Positions 1 to 14,500 of a stretch of DNA of 64,000 nt are shown in pieces; position 1 is the stretch's first letter, and every line of letters begins with the position of its first letter. This DNA comes from Chamaelirium japonicum (taxonomy: Eukaryota; Streptophyta; Magnoliopsida; Liliales; Melanthiaceae). The position numbers were made by a program, and so were the translations under genes. The notes under the pieces were generated by a model that ran no database searches, was not told the origin of the DNA, and saw nothing but the letters and a program-made list of their open reading frames with translations. The stretch spans positions 1-64,000 of the forward strand of contig CANTAL010000197.1 in NCBI GenBank assembly GCA_947650365.1. Direction: 5' to 3'.

Positions 1-645
1 ATCATATGAAGGAATTAGGGTGGATCGTACGAATGAATTAGAATGGATACATTCGTGCGAAAGAATTAAAATGGATTATATGAATGAATTAGAATGGATC
101 GTATGAATGAATTAGAATGGATCGTGCGAATGAATTAGAATGGATCGTATGAATAAATTCGAATGGATCGAGTGAATGAATTAGAATAGATCGTATGAAT
201 TAGAATGGATTGTATGAATGAATTAGAATGGATCGTATGAATGAATTAGAATGGATCATGCGAATGAATTTAAATAGATTGTACGAATGAATTAGAATGG
301 ATCGTGCGAATGAATTAGAATGGATCGTACGAATGAATTAGAATGGATCGTATGAATGAATTAGAATGAATCGTGCTAATGAATTAGAATTGATCCTACA
401 AATGAATTAGAATGGATCATACGAAGGAATTAGGGTGGATCATACGAATGATTTAGAATCGATACATTCGTGCGAAAGAGTTAGAATGAATTGTATGAAT
501 GAATTAGAATGGATCGTGCAAATGAATTAGAATGGATCATGCGAATGAATTAGAATGGATCGTACGAATGAATTAGAATAGATTGTGCGAATGAATTAGA
601 ATGGACCGTACGAATGAATTAGAATGGACCGTATGAATGAATTAG
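1..645 (+). repeat. Forward satellite block F1
   Basis: Forward monomers with GGGTGG marker monomers at about 18 and 433, each followed by the 28-mer and a GAAAGA monomer as elsewhere. It begins at the window edge, so the true start lies outside. It ends in ATTAG, which is shared with the following reverse monomer (ATTAGCACGATCC), a 5-bp microhomology switch. Confidence 0.93.
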
Positions 646-733
646 CACGATCCATTCTAATTCATTCAAACGATCTATTCTAATTCATTCATAAGTACGA
701 TCCATTCTAATTCATTCGCACGATCCATTCTAA
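646..733 (-). repeat. Short reverse block R1
   Basis: About four reverse monomers. It enters by the ATTAG switch and leaves through the perfect 26-bp palindrome at 721-746, where reverse and forward monomers share the central AATT. Confidence 0.9.
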
Positions 734-746
734 TTAGAATGGATCG
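721..746. repeat. Perfect 26-bp palindrome at a reverse-to-forward switch
   Basis: CGATCCATTCTAA followed directly by its reverse complement TTAGAATGGATCG. The join falls on AATT, one of three self-complementary tetramers in the monomer. Confidence 0.95.
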
Positions 747-766
747 CACGAATGAGTAAGAATGGA
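734..766 (+). repeat. 33-bp forward island F2
   Basis: Little more than one forward monomer, including the GAGTAAG marker, trapped between two reverse blocks. Both of its edges are dyads. Confidence 0.85.
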
Positions 767-777
767 TCTTACTCATT
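751..777. repeat. Hairpin at a forward-to-reverse switch
   Basis: Arms AATGAGTAAGA and TCTTACTCATT (11 bp, perfect) around a 5-bp ATGGA loop. The GAGTAAG marker monomer is mirrored immediately on itself. Confidence 0.93.
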
Positions 778-2360
778 AGCACAGTCCATTCTAATTCATT
801 CGCATGATCCATTCTAATACATTCATACGATCCAATCTAATTCATTCATACAATCCATTCTAATTCTTTCGCACGAATGTATCGATTCTAATTCATTCGT
901 ACGATCCACCCTAATTCCTTCGTATTATCCATTATAATTTATTCGCACGAATGTATCCATTCTAATTCATTCGTACGATACATTCGAATTCATTCATACG
1001 ATCCATTCTAATTCATTCATACGATCCATTCTAATTCATTCGCACGAATGTATCCATTCTAATTCATTCGTACAATCCATTCTAATTTATTCGCACGATC
1101 CAATCTATTTCATTTGCACGATCCATTCTAATTCATTCATACGATCTATTCTATTTCATTCGTACGATCCATTCTTACTCATTCGTACGATCCATTCTAA
1201 TTCATTCGCACGAATATATCTCCATTCGCACGATCCATTCTAATCCATTTGCACGATCAATTCTAATTCATTCATACAATCCATTCTAATTCTTTCGCAC
1301 GAATGTATCCATTCTAATTCATACGTACGATCCATTCTAATTCATTCATACGATCCAATCTAATTCATTCATACGATCCATTCTAATTCATTCGCAGGAA
1401 TGTGTCCATTCTAATTCATTCGTAAGATCCATTCTAATTCATTCGCACAATGGATTCTAATTCATTCGTACGATCCATTCTAATTCATTAGCACGATCTA
1501 TTCTAATTCATTCGTACGATCTATTCTATTTCATTCGTACGATCTATTCATACTCATTCGTACGATCCATTCTAATTCATTCGCACGAATGTATCTATTC
1601 TTATTCATTCGTCCGATCCATTCTAATTCATTCGCACAATCTAATCTTATTCATTCGCACGATCCATTCTAATTCATTCGTACGATCTATTCTATTTAAT
1701 TCGTACGATCCATTCTTACTCATTCGTACGATCCATTCTAATTCATTCGCACGAATGTATCCTCATTCGCACGATCCATTCTAATTCATTTGCACGATCC
1801 ATTCTAATTCATTCATACAATCCATTCTAATTCTTTCGCATGAATGTATCCATTCTAATTCATTCGTACCATCCACCCTAATTTCTTCGTATGATCCATT
1901 TTAATTCATTCGCACGAATGTATCCATTCTAATTCATTCGTACGATCAATTCGAATTCATCCATACGATCCATTCTAATTCCTTCATACGATCCATTCTA
2001 ATTCATTCGCACGAATGTATCCATTCTAATTCATTCGTACGATCCATTCTAATTCATTCGCACAATCTATTCTAATTTATTCGTACGATCCATTCTAATT
2101 GATTCGCACGATCCATTCTAATTCATTTGCACGATCCATTCCAATTCATTCATACAATCCATTCTAATTCTTTTGCACAAATGTATCCATTCTAATTCAT
2201 TCGTACGATCCAGTTTAATTCCTTCGTACGATCCATTCTAATTCCTTCGTACGATCCATTCTAATTCCTTCGTACGATCCATTCTATTTCATTCGTATGA
2301 TCCATTCTAATTCCTTCGTACGATCCATTCTAATTCATTCCCATGAATGTATCCATTCTA
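767..2360 (-). repeat. Reverse satellite block R2
   Basis: 1.6 kb of reverse monomers with mirror-image marker order: CATTAGCACG, CTATTTC and CTTACTC monomers in sequence, and CCACCC monomers (mirror of GGGTGG) near 908 and 1874. A few monomers are shortened, for example near 1210. It ends at the TTCTATAGAA dyad. Confidence 0.93.
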
Positions 2361-2365
2361 TAGAA
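2356..2365. repeat. 10-bp palindrome TTCTATAGAA at a reverse-to-forward switch
   Basis: Reverse CCATTCTA meets forward TAGAA. A second small palindrome, GTTCGAAC, follows at 2368-2375 and is unlike the normal monomer there, so the switch point was locally edited. Confidence 0.88.
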
Positions 2366-3111
2366 TTGTTCGAACGAATGAATTAGAATGGATCTTATGA
2401 ATGAATTTGAATGGATCATGCGAATTAATTAGAATGGATTGGCCGAATGAAGTAGAATGGATATATTCGTGCGAATGAATTAGAATGGATCGTACGAATG
2501 AGTAAGAATGGATCGTACGAATGAAATAGAATGGATCATACGAATGAATTAGAATGGATCGTGCTAATGAATTAGAATGGATCGTACGAATGAATTATAA
2601 TAGATTGTGCGAATGATGTATTTGAATGGATCGTGCGAATGAATTAGATTGGATCGTGTGAACGAATTAGAATGGATCGTACGAATGAATTAGAATGGAT
2701 ATATTTGTGCGAATGAATTAGAATGGATCGTATGAATGAATTAGAATGGATCGTTCGAATGAATTAGAATGGATCGTACGAAGGAATTAGAATGGATCGT
2801 ACGAATGAATTAGAATGGATACATTCGTGCGAAAGAATTAGAATGGATTGTATGAATGAATTAGAATGGATCGTGCGAATGAATTAGAATGGATCATACG
2901 AATGAATTAGAATGGATCGTATGAATGAGTTAGAATGGATCATGCGAATAAATTAGAATGGATCGTACGAATGAGTAAGAATGGATCGTACGAATAAATT
3001 AGAATGGATCATATGAATGAATTAGAATGGATCGTATGAATAAATTTGAATGGATCGTACGAGTGAATTTGAATGGATACATTCGTGCGAATGAATTAGA
3101 ATGGATCATAC
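2361..3111 (+). repeat. Forward satellite block F3
   Basis: About 32 forward monomers with the GAGTAAG/GAAATAG/GTGCTAATG phrase near 2500-2600. The right edge (CATAC meeting ACCTTCG) shows little shared sequence. Confidence 0.9.
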
Positions 3112-3402
3112 ACCTTCGTACGATCCATTCTAATTCCTTCGCACTAATGTATCAATTCTAATTCATTCGTACGATACATTCTAATTCATTCGCACAATCT
3201 ATTCTAATTCATTCGTACGATCCATTCTAATTCATTAGCACGAATCATTCTAATTCATTCGTACGATCCATTCTATTTCATTCGTATAATCCATTCTTAC
3301 TCAATCGTACGATCCATTCTAATTCATTCGCATGAATGTATCCATTCTAATTCATTCGTACAATCCATTCTAATTCATTCGCACGATCCATTCTAATTCA
3401 TT
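3112..3402 (-). repeat. Short reverse block R3
   Basis: About 12 reverse monomers, including mirrored 28-mers and the CATTAGCACG/CTATTTC/CTTACTC phrase. It flips back to forward inside a GAGTAAG marker monomer. Confidence 0.9.
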
Positions 3403-6400
3403 GAGTAAGAATGGATCGTACGAATAAAATAGAATGGATCGTACGAATGAATTAGAGTGGATCGTGCTAATGAATTAGAATGGATCATACAAATGAATTA
3501 GAATTAGAATGGATCGTACGAATGAGTAAGAATGGATCATATGAATGAAATAGAATGGATCGTACTAATGAACTAGAATGGATCGTGCTAATGAATTAGA
3601 ATGGATCGTATGAATGAATTAGAATAGATTGTGCGAATGAATTAGAATGGATCGTACGAATGAATTAGAATGGATCGTATGAATGAATTAGAATGGATCG
3701 TGCGAATGAATTAGAATGGATCGTACGAATGAATTAATATGGATAATACGAAGAAATTAGGGTGGATCGTACGAATGAATTAGAATGGATACATTTGTGT
3801 GAAAGAATTAGAATGGATTGTATGAATGAATTAGAATGGATCATATGAATGAATTAGAATGGATCGTGCGAATGAATTAGAATAGATCGTACGAATGAAT
3901 TAGAATGGATCGTATGAATGGATCGTACGAAGGAATTAGAATGAATTAGAATGGATACATTCGTGCGAATTAATTAGAATGGATCGTATAAATGAATTAG
4001 AATGGATCATACGAATGAATTAGAATGGATCGTGCAAATGAATTAGATTGGATCGTGCGAATGAATTAGAATGGATCGTACGAATGAATTAGAATGGATA
4101 CATTCGTGCGAATGAATTAGAATGGATCGTACGAATGAGTAAGAATGGATCGTACGAATGAAATAGAATGGATCGTACGAATGAATTAGAATGGATCGTG
4201 CTAATGAATTAGAATGGATCGTACAAATATATTAGAATAGATTGTGCGAATGAATTAGAATGGATCGTATGAATGAATTAGAATGGATACATTCGTGCGA
4301 ATGAATTAGAATGGATCGTATGAATGAATTAGATTGGATCATATGAATGAATTAGAATGGATCGTACGTATGAATTAGAATGGATACATTCATAGGAATG
4401 AATTAGAATGGATCGTACGAAGGAATTAGAATGGATCATACGAATGAAATAGAATGGATCGTACGAAGGAATTAGAATGGATCGTACAAAGGAATTAGAA
4501 TGGATCGTACGAAGGAATTATAATGGATTGTACGAATGAATTAGAATGGATACATTCGTCCAAAAGAATTAGAATGGATTGTATGAATGAATTACAATGG
4601 ATCATGCAAATGAATTAGAATGGATCGTGCGAATGAATTAGAATGGATCGTACGAATGAATTAGAATAGATTATATGAATAAATTAGAATGGATCGTATG
4701 AATGAATTAGAATGGATACATTCGTGCGAATGAATTTGAATGGATCGTATGAATGAATTAGAATGGATCGTATGAATGAATTCGAATGGATCGTACGAAT
4801 AAATTAGAATAGATACATTCGTGCGAATGAATTAGAATGGATCATACGAAGGATTTTGGGTGGATCGTATGAACGAATTAGAATGGATAGATTCGTGCGA
4901 AAGAATTAGAATGGATTGTATGAATGGATTAGAATGGATCGTGCAAATGAATTAGAATGGATCGTGCGAATGAGGATACATTCGTGCGAATGAATTAGAA
5001 TGGATCGTACGAATGAGTAAGAATGGATCGTACGAATGAAATAGAATAGATCGTACGAATGAATTAGAATGGATCGTGTGAGTAAATTATATATGGATCG
5101 GGTGAATGAATTAGAATGGATCGTACGAATGAATTAGAAGGGATACATTCGTGCGAATGAAATAGAATGGATCGTATGAATGAATTAGAATGGATCGTAT
5201 GAATGAATTCGAATGGATTATACGAATGAATTAGAAAGGATACATTCGTGCGAATGAATTAGAATGGATCATACGAAGGAATTAGGGTGGATCGTACGAA
5301 TGAATTTGAATGGATACATTCGTGTGAAAGAATTAGAATGGATTTAATAAATTAATTAGAATGGATCGTATGAATGAATTAGAATGGATCGTGCGAATAA
5401 ATTAGAATGGATTCTGCTAATGAGTAAGAATGGATCATATGAATAAAATAGAATGGATCATACGAATGAATTAGAATGGATCGTGCTAATGAATTAGAAT
5501 GGATCGTACGAATAAATTAGAATAGATTGTGTGAATGAATTAGAATGGATCGTGCGAATGAATTAGAATGGATACATTCGTGCGAATGAATTAGAATTGA
5601 TCGTACGAATGAATTAGAATGGATCGTATGAATGAATTAAAATAGATCGTATGAATGAATTCGAATGGATCGTACGAATGAATTAGAATGGATATATTCG
5701 TGCGAATGAATTAGAATGGTTCATTCGAAGGAATTAGGATGGATTGTACGAATGAATTGGAATGGATACATTCGTGCGAAAGAATTAGAATGGATTATAT
5801 GAATGAATTAGAATGGATCGTATGGATGAATTAGAATGGATCGTGCGAATAAATTAGAATGGATCGTACGAATGAATTAGAATGGATACATTCGTGCGAA
5901 TGAATTAGAATGGATCGTGCTAATGAGATAGAATGGATCGTACGAACGAATTAGAATGGATCGTGCTAATAAGATAGAATGGATCGTACGAATGAATTTG
6001 AATGGATCGTACGAATGAATTAGAATGGATCGTGCTAGTGAATTAGAATGGATCGTACGAATGAATTAGAATAGATTGTGCGAATGAATTAGAATGGATC
6101 GTATGAATGAATTAGAATGGATCATACGTATGAATTAGAATAGATACATTCATTGGAATGAATTAGAATGGATCATACGAAGGAATTAGAATGGATCATA
6201 CGAATGAAATAGAATGGATCGTACGAAGAAATTTGAATAGATCGTACGAAGGAATTAGAATGGATTGTGCGAATGAATTAGAATGGATCATACGAATAAA
6301 TTAGAATGGATCGTATGAATAAATTTGAATGGATGATGCGAATGAATTAGAATGGATCATACGAATGAATTAGAATGGATACATTCGTGCCAAAGAGTTA

Positions 6401-7122
6401 GAATTGGTTGTATGAATGAATTAGAATGAATTGTACGAATGAATTAGAATGGATCGTGCAAATAAATTCGAATGGATTGTACGAATGAATTAGAATGGAT
6501 ACATTCGTGCGAATGAATTAGAATGGATCGTATGAATGAGTAAGAATGGATCGTACGAATGAAATAGAATGGATCGTATGAATGAATTAAAATGGATCGT
6601 GCTAATGAATTAGAATGGATTGTATGAATGAATTAGAATGGATCGTGCGAATGAATTAGAATGGATCGTACGAATGAGTAAGAATGGATCGTACGAATGA
6701 AATAGAATGGATCGTACGAATGAATTAGAATGGATCGTGCTAATGAATTAGAATGTATCGTACGAATGAATTAGAATAGATTGTGCGAATGAATTAGAAT
6801 AGATCGTATGAATGAATTAGAATGGATACATTCACGCGAATGAATTAGAATGGATCGTATGAATGAATTAGATTGGAATGTATGAATGAATTAGAATGGA
6901 TCGTACGTATGAATTAGAATGGATACATTCATGAGAATGAATTAGAATGGATCGTACGAAGGAATTAGAATGGATCATACGAATGAAATAGAATGGATCG
7001 TACGAAGGAATTAGAATGGATCGTACGTTATGAATGAATTAGAATGGATCATACGTATGAATTAGAATGGATACATTCATGGGAATGAATTAGAATGGAT
7101 CGTACTACGGAATTAGAATGGA
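3403..7122 (+). repeat. Long forward satellite block F4
   Basis: 3.7 kb of uninterrupted forward monomers. GGGTGG-type markers lie near 3760, 4858 and 5285. Irregular joins occur near 3505 (extra GAATTA) and 3910-3950 (shortened repeats). The last 250 bp (CGTACGTATG, 28-mer with CATGGG, CGTACGTTATG) recurs before other GGATCC switches. Confidence 0.94.
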
Positions 7123-7135
7123 TCCATTCTAATTC
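7110..7135. repeat. Perfect 26-bp palindrome (GGATCC type) at a forward-to-reverse switch
   Basis: GAATTAGAATGGA joined to its reverse complement at the GATC tetramer, creating a BamHI-type GGATCC that the normal monomer lacks. One of eight switches of this type; the preceding 250 bp is shared with the copies at 15036, 21798 and 25130. Confidence 0.96.
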
Positions 7136-7592
7136 ATTCTAATTCATTCGTACGATCCATTCTAATTCATTCATACGATCCATTCTAATTCATTCATACG
7201 ATCCAATCTAATTCATTCATACGATCCATTCTAATTCATTCGCACAACTGTATCTATTCTAATTCATTCGTACGATCCATTCTAATTCATTCGTACGATC
7301 CAATCTAATTTATTCGCACGATCTATTCTAATTCATCATTCGCACAATATATTCTAATTCATTCGTACGATCCATTCTAATTCATTAGCACGATCCATTC
7401 CAATTAATTCGTACGATCCAGTCTATTTCATTCGTACAATCCATTCTTACCAATTCGTACGATCCATTCTAATTCTTTCGCACGAATGTATCTATTCTAA
7501 TTAATTCGTACGATCCATTCTAATTCATTCGCACAATCCATTCTAATTCATTCATACGATCCATTCTAATTCATTCGTTCGATCCATTCTAT
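7123..7592 (-). repeat. Reverse satellite block R4
   Basis: About 20 reverse monomers opening with a shortened monomer (CCATTCTAATTCATTC and then TAATTCATTCG), as at 21799 and 25131. It ends at CCATTCTATAAAATGG, a small inverted join. Confidence 0.92.
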
Positions 7593-8393
7593 AAAATGGA
7601 TACATTCATGGGAATGAATTTGAATGGATTGTACGAAGGAATTAGAATAGATCATACGAATGAATTAGAATGGATCGTATGAATGAATTCGAAAGGATCG
7701 TACGAATGAATTAGAATAGATTGTGCGAATGAATTAGAATGGATCGTACGAATGAATTAGAATGGATACATTCGTGCAAAAGAATTAGAATGGATTGTAT
7801 GAATGAATTAGAATGGATCGTGCAAATGAATTAGAATGGATCGTGCGAATGAATTAGAATGGATCGTACGAATAAATTAGAATAGATTATGCGAATGAAT
7901 TAGAATGGATCGTACGAATGAATTAGAATGGATACATTCGTGCGAATGAATTAGAATGGATCGTATGAATGAATTAGAATGGATCGTATGAATGAATTAG
8001 AATGGATCGTGCGAATGAATTAGAATAGATCGTATGAATGAATTAGAATGGATACATTCGTGCGAATGAATTAGAATGGATCTTATGAATGAGTAAGAAT
8101 GGATCATATGAATGAAATAGAATGGATCGTATGAATGAATTAGAATGGATCGTGCTAATGAATTAGAATGGATCGTACGGATGAATTAGAATAGATTGTG
8201 TGAATGATGAATTAGAATGGATCGTGCGAATGAATTAGATTGGATCGTGCGAAAGAATTAGAATGGATCGTACGAATGAATTAGAATAGATTATGCGAAT
8301 GAATTAGAATGGATCGTACGAATGAATTAGAATTGATTCAATCGTGCGAATGAATTAGAATGGATCATATGAATGAATTAGAATGGATCGTAC
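7593..8393 (+). repeat. Forward satellite block F5
   Basis: Forward monomers with several 28-mers, starting with the CATGGG-type 28-mer. At the right edge, GAATGGATC and GATCCATTC face each other around GTACGTAT. Confidence 0.92.
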
Positions 8394-9245
8394 GTATGAT
8401 CCATTCTATTTCATTCGTACGATCTATTCTTACTTATTTGTACGATCCATTCTAATTCATTCACACGATCCATTCTAATTCATTCATACGATCCATTCTA
8501 ATTCATCCGTACGATCTATTCTAATTTATTCGTACGATCCATTCTAATTTATTAGCACGATCCATTCTAATTCATTCGTACGATCTGTTCTATTTCATTC
8601 GTACGATCCATTCTTACTCATTCGTACGATCCATTCTAATTCAGTCGCACGAATGTATCCATTCTAATTCATTCGTACGATCCATTCTAATTCATTCGCA
8701 CGATCCATTCTAATTCAATCATACGATCCATTCTAATTTATTCGTACGATCCATTCTAATTCATTCGCACGATACATTCTAATTCATTCATACGATCCAT
8801 TCTAATTCGTTCATACAATCCATTCTACTTCATTCGCACGAATGTATCCATTCTAATTCATTCGTACGATCCATTCTAATTCATTTGCACGATCCTTTCT
8901 AATTCATTCATACGATCCATTCTAATTCATTCGTACGATCCATTCTAATTCATTCGCACAATCTATTCTAATTCATTCGTACGATCCATTCTAATTCACT
9001 AGCATGATCCATTCTAATTCATTCGTACAATCCATTCTATTTCATTCGTACGATCCATTCTTACTCATTCGTACGATCCATTCTTACTCATTCTTACGAT
9101 CCATTCTTACTCATTCGTACAATCCATTCTAATTTATTCGTACGATCCATTCTAATTCTTTTGCACGAATGTATCCATTCTAATACTTTCGTACGTATGA
9201 TCCATTCCAATTCATTTATTCGTACGATCCAATTTAATTCCTTCG
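8394..9245 (-). repeat. Reverse satellite block R5
   Basis: About 36 reverse monomers. Three to four CTTACTC monomers in a row near 9057-9120 show a local expansion of one marker. It leaves through CGTGCGA, shared by both orientations. Confidence 0.92.
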
Positions 9246-9645
9246 TGCGAATGAATTAGAATAGATCATATGAATGAATTTGAATGGATCATACGAATGA
9301 ATTAGAATGGATACATTTGTGCGAATGAATTAGAATGGATCATACGAAGGAATTAGGGTGGATCGTACGAATGAATTAGAATGGATACATTCGTGCAAAA
9401 GAATTAGAATGGATTATATGAATGAATTAGAGTGGATCGTATGAATGAAATAGAATGGATCGTACGAAGGAATTAGAATGGATCGTACGAATTAATTAGA
9501 ATGGATACATTCGTGCGAATGAATTAGAATCGATCGTACGAATGAGTAAGAATGGATCGTACGAATGAAATAGAATGGATCGTACGAATGAATTAGAATG
9601 GATCGTGCTAATGAATTAGAATGGATCGTGCTAATGAATTAGAAA
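9246..9645 (+). repeat. Forward satellite block F6
   Basis: About 17 forward monomers with a GGGTGG marker near 9356, the GAGTAAG/GAAATAG pair and two GTGCTAATG monomers. It ends in an irregular AGAAAGTATT join. Confidence 0.9.
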
Positions 9646-10031
9646 GTATTCATTCGTGCGATCCATTCTTATTCATTCGCACGATCCATTCTAATTCATT
9701 CGTACGATCCATTCTAACTCATTCGCATAATTTATTCTAATTCATTCGTACGATCCATTCTAATTCATTGGCACGATCAATTCTAATTCATTCGTACGAT
9801 CCATTCTATTTAATTCATACGATCCATTCTAATTCATTCATGCGATCCATTCTAATTCATTCATATGATATATTCTAATTTATTCATACGATCCATTCTA
9901 ATTCATTCATACGATCCATTCTAATTCCTTCGCACGAATGTATCCATTCTAATTCATTCGTACGATCCATTTTATTTCATTCGTACGATCCATTCTATTT
10001 CATTCGTACGATCCATTCTAATTCATTCATG
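9646..10031 (-). repeat. Reverse satellite block R6
   Basis: About 16 reverse monomers ending in two CTATTTC-like monomers, immediately before the long dyad centred at 10030/10031. Confidence 0.9.
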
Positions 10032-10050
10032 TGAATGAATTAGAATGGAT
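10011..10050. repeat. 40-bp dyad, 19-bp perfect arms
   Basis: ATCCATTCTAATTCATTCA and its exact complement are separated only by TG at 10030-10031. Pairing continues outward about ten more bases on each side with only two G/T-type mismatches, so the reverse-to-forward switch is a near-perfect inverted repeat of about 60 bp. Confidence 0.95.
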
Positions 10051-11111
10051 TGTATGAATGAATTAGAATGGATCGTGAAAATGAATTAGAATGGATCGTG
10101 CGAATGAGGATACATTCGTGCGAATGAATTAGAATAGATCGTGCGAATGAATTAGATTGGATCGTGCGAATGAATTTGATTGAATGGATCGTACGAATGA
10201 ATATGAATAGATCGTGCGAATGAATAAGAATGAATTAGAATGGATTGTATGAATGAATTAGAATGGATCGTACGAATGAATTATAATGGATCGTGCGAAT
10301 GAATTAGAATGGATCGTACGAATAAATTAGAATAGATTGTGCGAATGAATTAGAATGGATCGTATGAATGAATTAGAATGGATACATTCGTGCGAATGAA
10401 TTAGAATGGATCGTATGAATGAATTAGATTGGATCATATGAATGAATTAGAATGGATCGTATGTATGAATTAGAATGGCTACATTCATGGGAATGAATTA
10501 GAATGGATCGTACGAAGGAATTTGAAAGGATCATACGAATGAAATAGAATGGATCGTACGAAGGAATTAGAATGGATCGTATGAATTAGAATGGATCGTA
10601 CGACGGAATTAAAAGGGATTATACGAAGGAATTAGAATGGATTGTGCGAATGAATTAGAACGGATCGTACGAATGAATTAGAATGGATCGTATGAATGAA
10701 TTAGAATGGATCGTTCGAATGAATTAGAATGGATCGTACGAATGAATTAGAATGGATACATTCGTGCGAAAGAATTAGAATGGATTGTATGAATGAATTA
10801 AAATGGATCGTATGAATGAATTAGAATGGATCGTGCGAATGAATTAGAATGGATCGTATGAATGAATTAGAATGGATACATTCATGCGAATGAATTAGAA
10901 TGGATCGTAAGAATGAGTAAGAACAGATCGTATGAATGAAATAGAATGGATCGTACGAATGAATTAGAATGGATCATGCTAATGAATTAGAATGGATCGT
11001 ATGAATGAATTAGAATAGATCGTGCGAATGAATTAGAATGGATCGTATGAATGAATTAGAATGGATCATACGAATGAATTAGAATGGATCGTACGAATGA
11101 ATGAGAATGGA
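10032..11111 (+). repeat. Forward satellite block F7
   Basis: About 46 forward monomers with shortened copies near 10105 and 10215. It ends at a GGATCC-type switch with a 16-bp perfect core. Confidence 0.92.
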
Positions 11112-11119
11112 TCCATTCT
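11104..11119. repeat. 16-bp palindrome (GGATCC type)
   Basis: AGAATGGATCCATTCT at a forward-to-reverse switch. The arms are shorter than at 7122 because flanking monomers carry GAGAATGG and CTATTCT. Confidence 0.93.
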
Positions 11120-11564
11120 ATTCTAATTCATTTGCACGATCCATTCTAATTCATTCATACGATCCATTCTAGTTCATTCATACAATCAATTCTAATTCTT
11201 TTGCATGAATATATCCATTCTAATTCATTCGTACGATCCACCCTAATTCCTTCGTTTGATCCATTCTAATTTATTCGCACGAATGTATCCATTCTAATTC
11301 ATACGTACGATCCATTCTAATTCATTCATACGATCAAATCTAACTCATTCATATGATCCATTCTAATTCATTTCCACGAATGTATCCATGGGAATGAATC
11401 CATTCTAATTCATTTGTACTATCCATTCTAATTCATTCGTACGATCCATTCTAATTCATTGGCACGATTCATTCATACGATTCATTCTAATTCATTCGCA
11501 CAATCTATTCTAATTCATTCGCACGATTCAATCGTATGATCCATTCTAATTCATTCGCACGAAT
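11112..11564 (-). repeat. Reverse block R7 with a 12-bp flipped patch
   Basis: Reverse monomers interrupted at 11388-11399 by ATGGGAATGAAT, a fragment in forward orientation next to a CCATGG palindrome (11386-11391). This is the smallest orientation change I can see, below one monomer. The block leaves through CGCACGAATGGAATG. Confidence 0.87.
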
Positions 11565-14500
11565 GGAATGAAATAGAATGGATACATTCGTGCGAATGAA
11601 TTAGAATGGATCGTATGAATGAATTAGATTGGATCGGAATGGATCGTACGAATGAATTAGAATGGATATATTTGTGCAAATGAATTAGAATGGATCGTAT
11701 GAATGAATTGGAATGGATCGTATGAATGAATTCGAATGGATCGTACGAATGAATTAGAATGGATACATTCGTGCGAATGAATTAGAATGGATCGTACGAA
11801 GGAATTAGGGTGGATCGCACGAATGAATTAGAATGGATACATTCTTGCGAAAGAACTAGAATAGATTGTATGAATGAATTAGAATGGATCGTATGAATGA
11901 ATTAGAATGGATCGTGCGAATGAATTAGAATGGATCGTGCGAATGAATTAGAATGGATCGTACGAATGAATTAGAATGGATCGTATAAATGAATTAGAAT
12001 GGATCGTGCGAATGAATTAAAATGGATCGTACGAATGAATTAGAATGGATACATTCGTGCGAATGAATTAGAATGGATCGTGCGAATGAATTAAAATGGA
12101 TCGTACGAATGAATTAGAATGGATACATTCGTGTGAATGAATTAGAGTGGATCGTACGAATGAGTAAGAATGGATTGTACGAATGAAATAGAATGGATCG
12201 TACGAATGAATTAGAATGGATCGTGCTAATGAATTAGAATGGATCGTACTAATGAATTAGACTAGATTATACGAATGAATTTGAATGGATCGTACGAATG
12301 AATTAGAATGGATACATTCATGCGAATGAATTAGAATGGATCGTATGAATGAATTAGATTGGATCGTATGAATGAATTAGAATTGATCATACATATGAAT
12401 TAGAATGGATACATTCATGGGAATGAATGTGAATGGATCGTATGAAGGAATTAGAATGGTTCATACGAATGAAATAGAATTGATCGTATGAAGCAATTAG
12501 AATGGATCGTACAAAGGAATTAGAATGGATCGTACGAAGGAATTAGAATGGATCGTACGAATGAATTAGAATGGATACATTCATGCAAAAGAATTGGAAT
12601 GGATTGTATGAATGAATTAGAATGGTTCGTGCAAATGAATTAGAATGGATCGTGCGAATGAATTAGAATGGATCGTACGAATGAATTAGAATAGATTGTG
12701 CGAATGAATTTGAATGGATCGTACGAATGAATTAGAATGGATACATTCGTGCGAATGAATTAGAATGGATCATATGAATGAATTAGAATAGATCGTATGA
12801 ATGAATTAGAATGGATCGTATGAATGAATTCGAATGGATCGTACGAATAAATTAGATGGATACATTCGTGCAAATGAATTAGAAATGATCATACGAACGA
12901 ATTAGGGTGGATCGTACGAATGAATTAGAATGTATACATTCGTGCGAAAGAATTAGAATGGACTGTTTGAATGAATTAGAATTGATCGTATATATGAATT
13001 AGAACGGATCGTGCGAATGAATTTGAATGGATCGTACGAATGAATTAGAATGGATCGTATGAATGATTTAGAATGAATCGTGCGATTGGATTAGAATGGA
13101 TCGTACGAATAAGTAAGAATGGATCGTACGAATGAAATAGAGTGGATCGTACGAATGAGTAAGAATGGATCGTACGAATGAAATAGAATGGATCGTACTA
13201 ATGAATTAGAATGGATACATTCGTGGAAATGAATTAGAATGGATCGTATTAATGAATTAGAATGGATCGTATGAATGAATTAGAATGGATCGTGCGAATG
13301 AATTAGAATAGATCATATGAATGAATTAGAATAAATCGTATGAATGAATTAGAATGGATCGTGCGAATGAATTAGAATGGATGGTACGAATGAATTATAA
13401 TGGATACACTCATGCGAATGAATTAGAATGGATCGTATGAATGAGTAAAAATGGATCGTACGAATGAAATTGAATGGATCATACGAATGAATTAGAATGG
13501 ATCGTACGAAGGAATTAGAATGGATTGTGCGAATGAATTAGAAAGGATCGTACGAATGAATTAGAATGGATACATTCGTGCGAAAGAATTAGAATCGACT
13601 GTATGAATGAATTAGAATGGATCGTACGAATGAATTTGAATGGATCGTGCGAATGAATTAGAATGGATCATACGAATGAATTAGAATGGATACATTCGCA
13701 CGAATGAATTAGAATGGATCGTACGAATGAGTAAGAATGGATCGTATGAATAAAATAGAATGGATCATACGAATGAATTAGAATGGATCGTGCTAATGAA
13801 TTAGAATTGATCGTATGAATGAATTAGAATGGATTGTACGAATGACTAAGAAAGGATCGTACGAATGAAATAGAATGGATCGTACGAATGAATTAGAATG
13901 GATCGTGCTAATGAATTAGAATAGATCTTACGAATGAATTAGAATAGATTGTGTGAATGAATTAAAATGGATTGTTTGAATGAATTAGAATGTATCGTAT
14001 GAATGAATTAGAATGGATCGTGCGAATGAATTAGAGTGGATCGTACGAATGAAATAGAATGGATCGTACGAATGAGTAAGAATGGATCGTACGAATGAAA
14101 TAGAGTGGATCGTACGAATGAGTAAGAATGGATCGTATGAATGAAATAGAATAGATCGTATGAATGAATTAGAATGGATACATTCATGCGAATGAATTAG
14201 AATGGATCGTATGAATGAATTAGAATGGATCGTATGAATAAATTAGAATGGATCGTGCGAATGAATTAGAATGGATCGTATGAATGAATTAGAACTGATC
14301 GTAAGAATGAATTATAATGGATCGTGCGAATGAATTAGAATGGATCGTATGAATGAATTAGAATGCATATATTTGTGCGAATGAATTAGAATGGATCGTA
14401 CGAATGAGTTAGAATGGATCATACGAATGAAATAGAATGGATGGTACGAATGAATTAGAATGGATCGTACGAAGGAATTAGAATGGAGTGTGCGAATGAA

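Noticed and set aside
7110..7135. Rho-independent terminator or operator
   Set aside because: The palindrome is an orientation join in satellite DNA; there is no T-tract logic, gene or promoter nearby.
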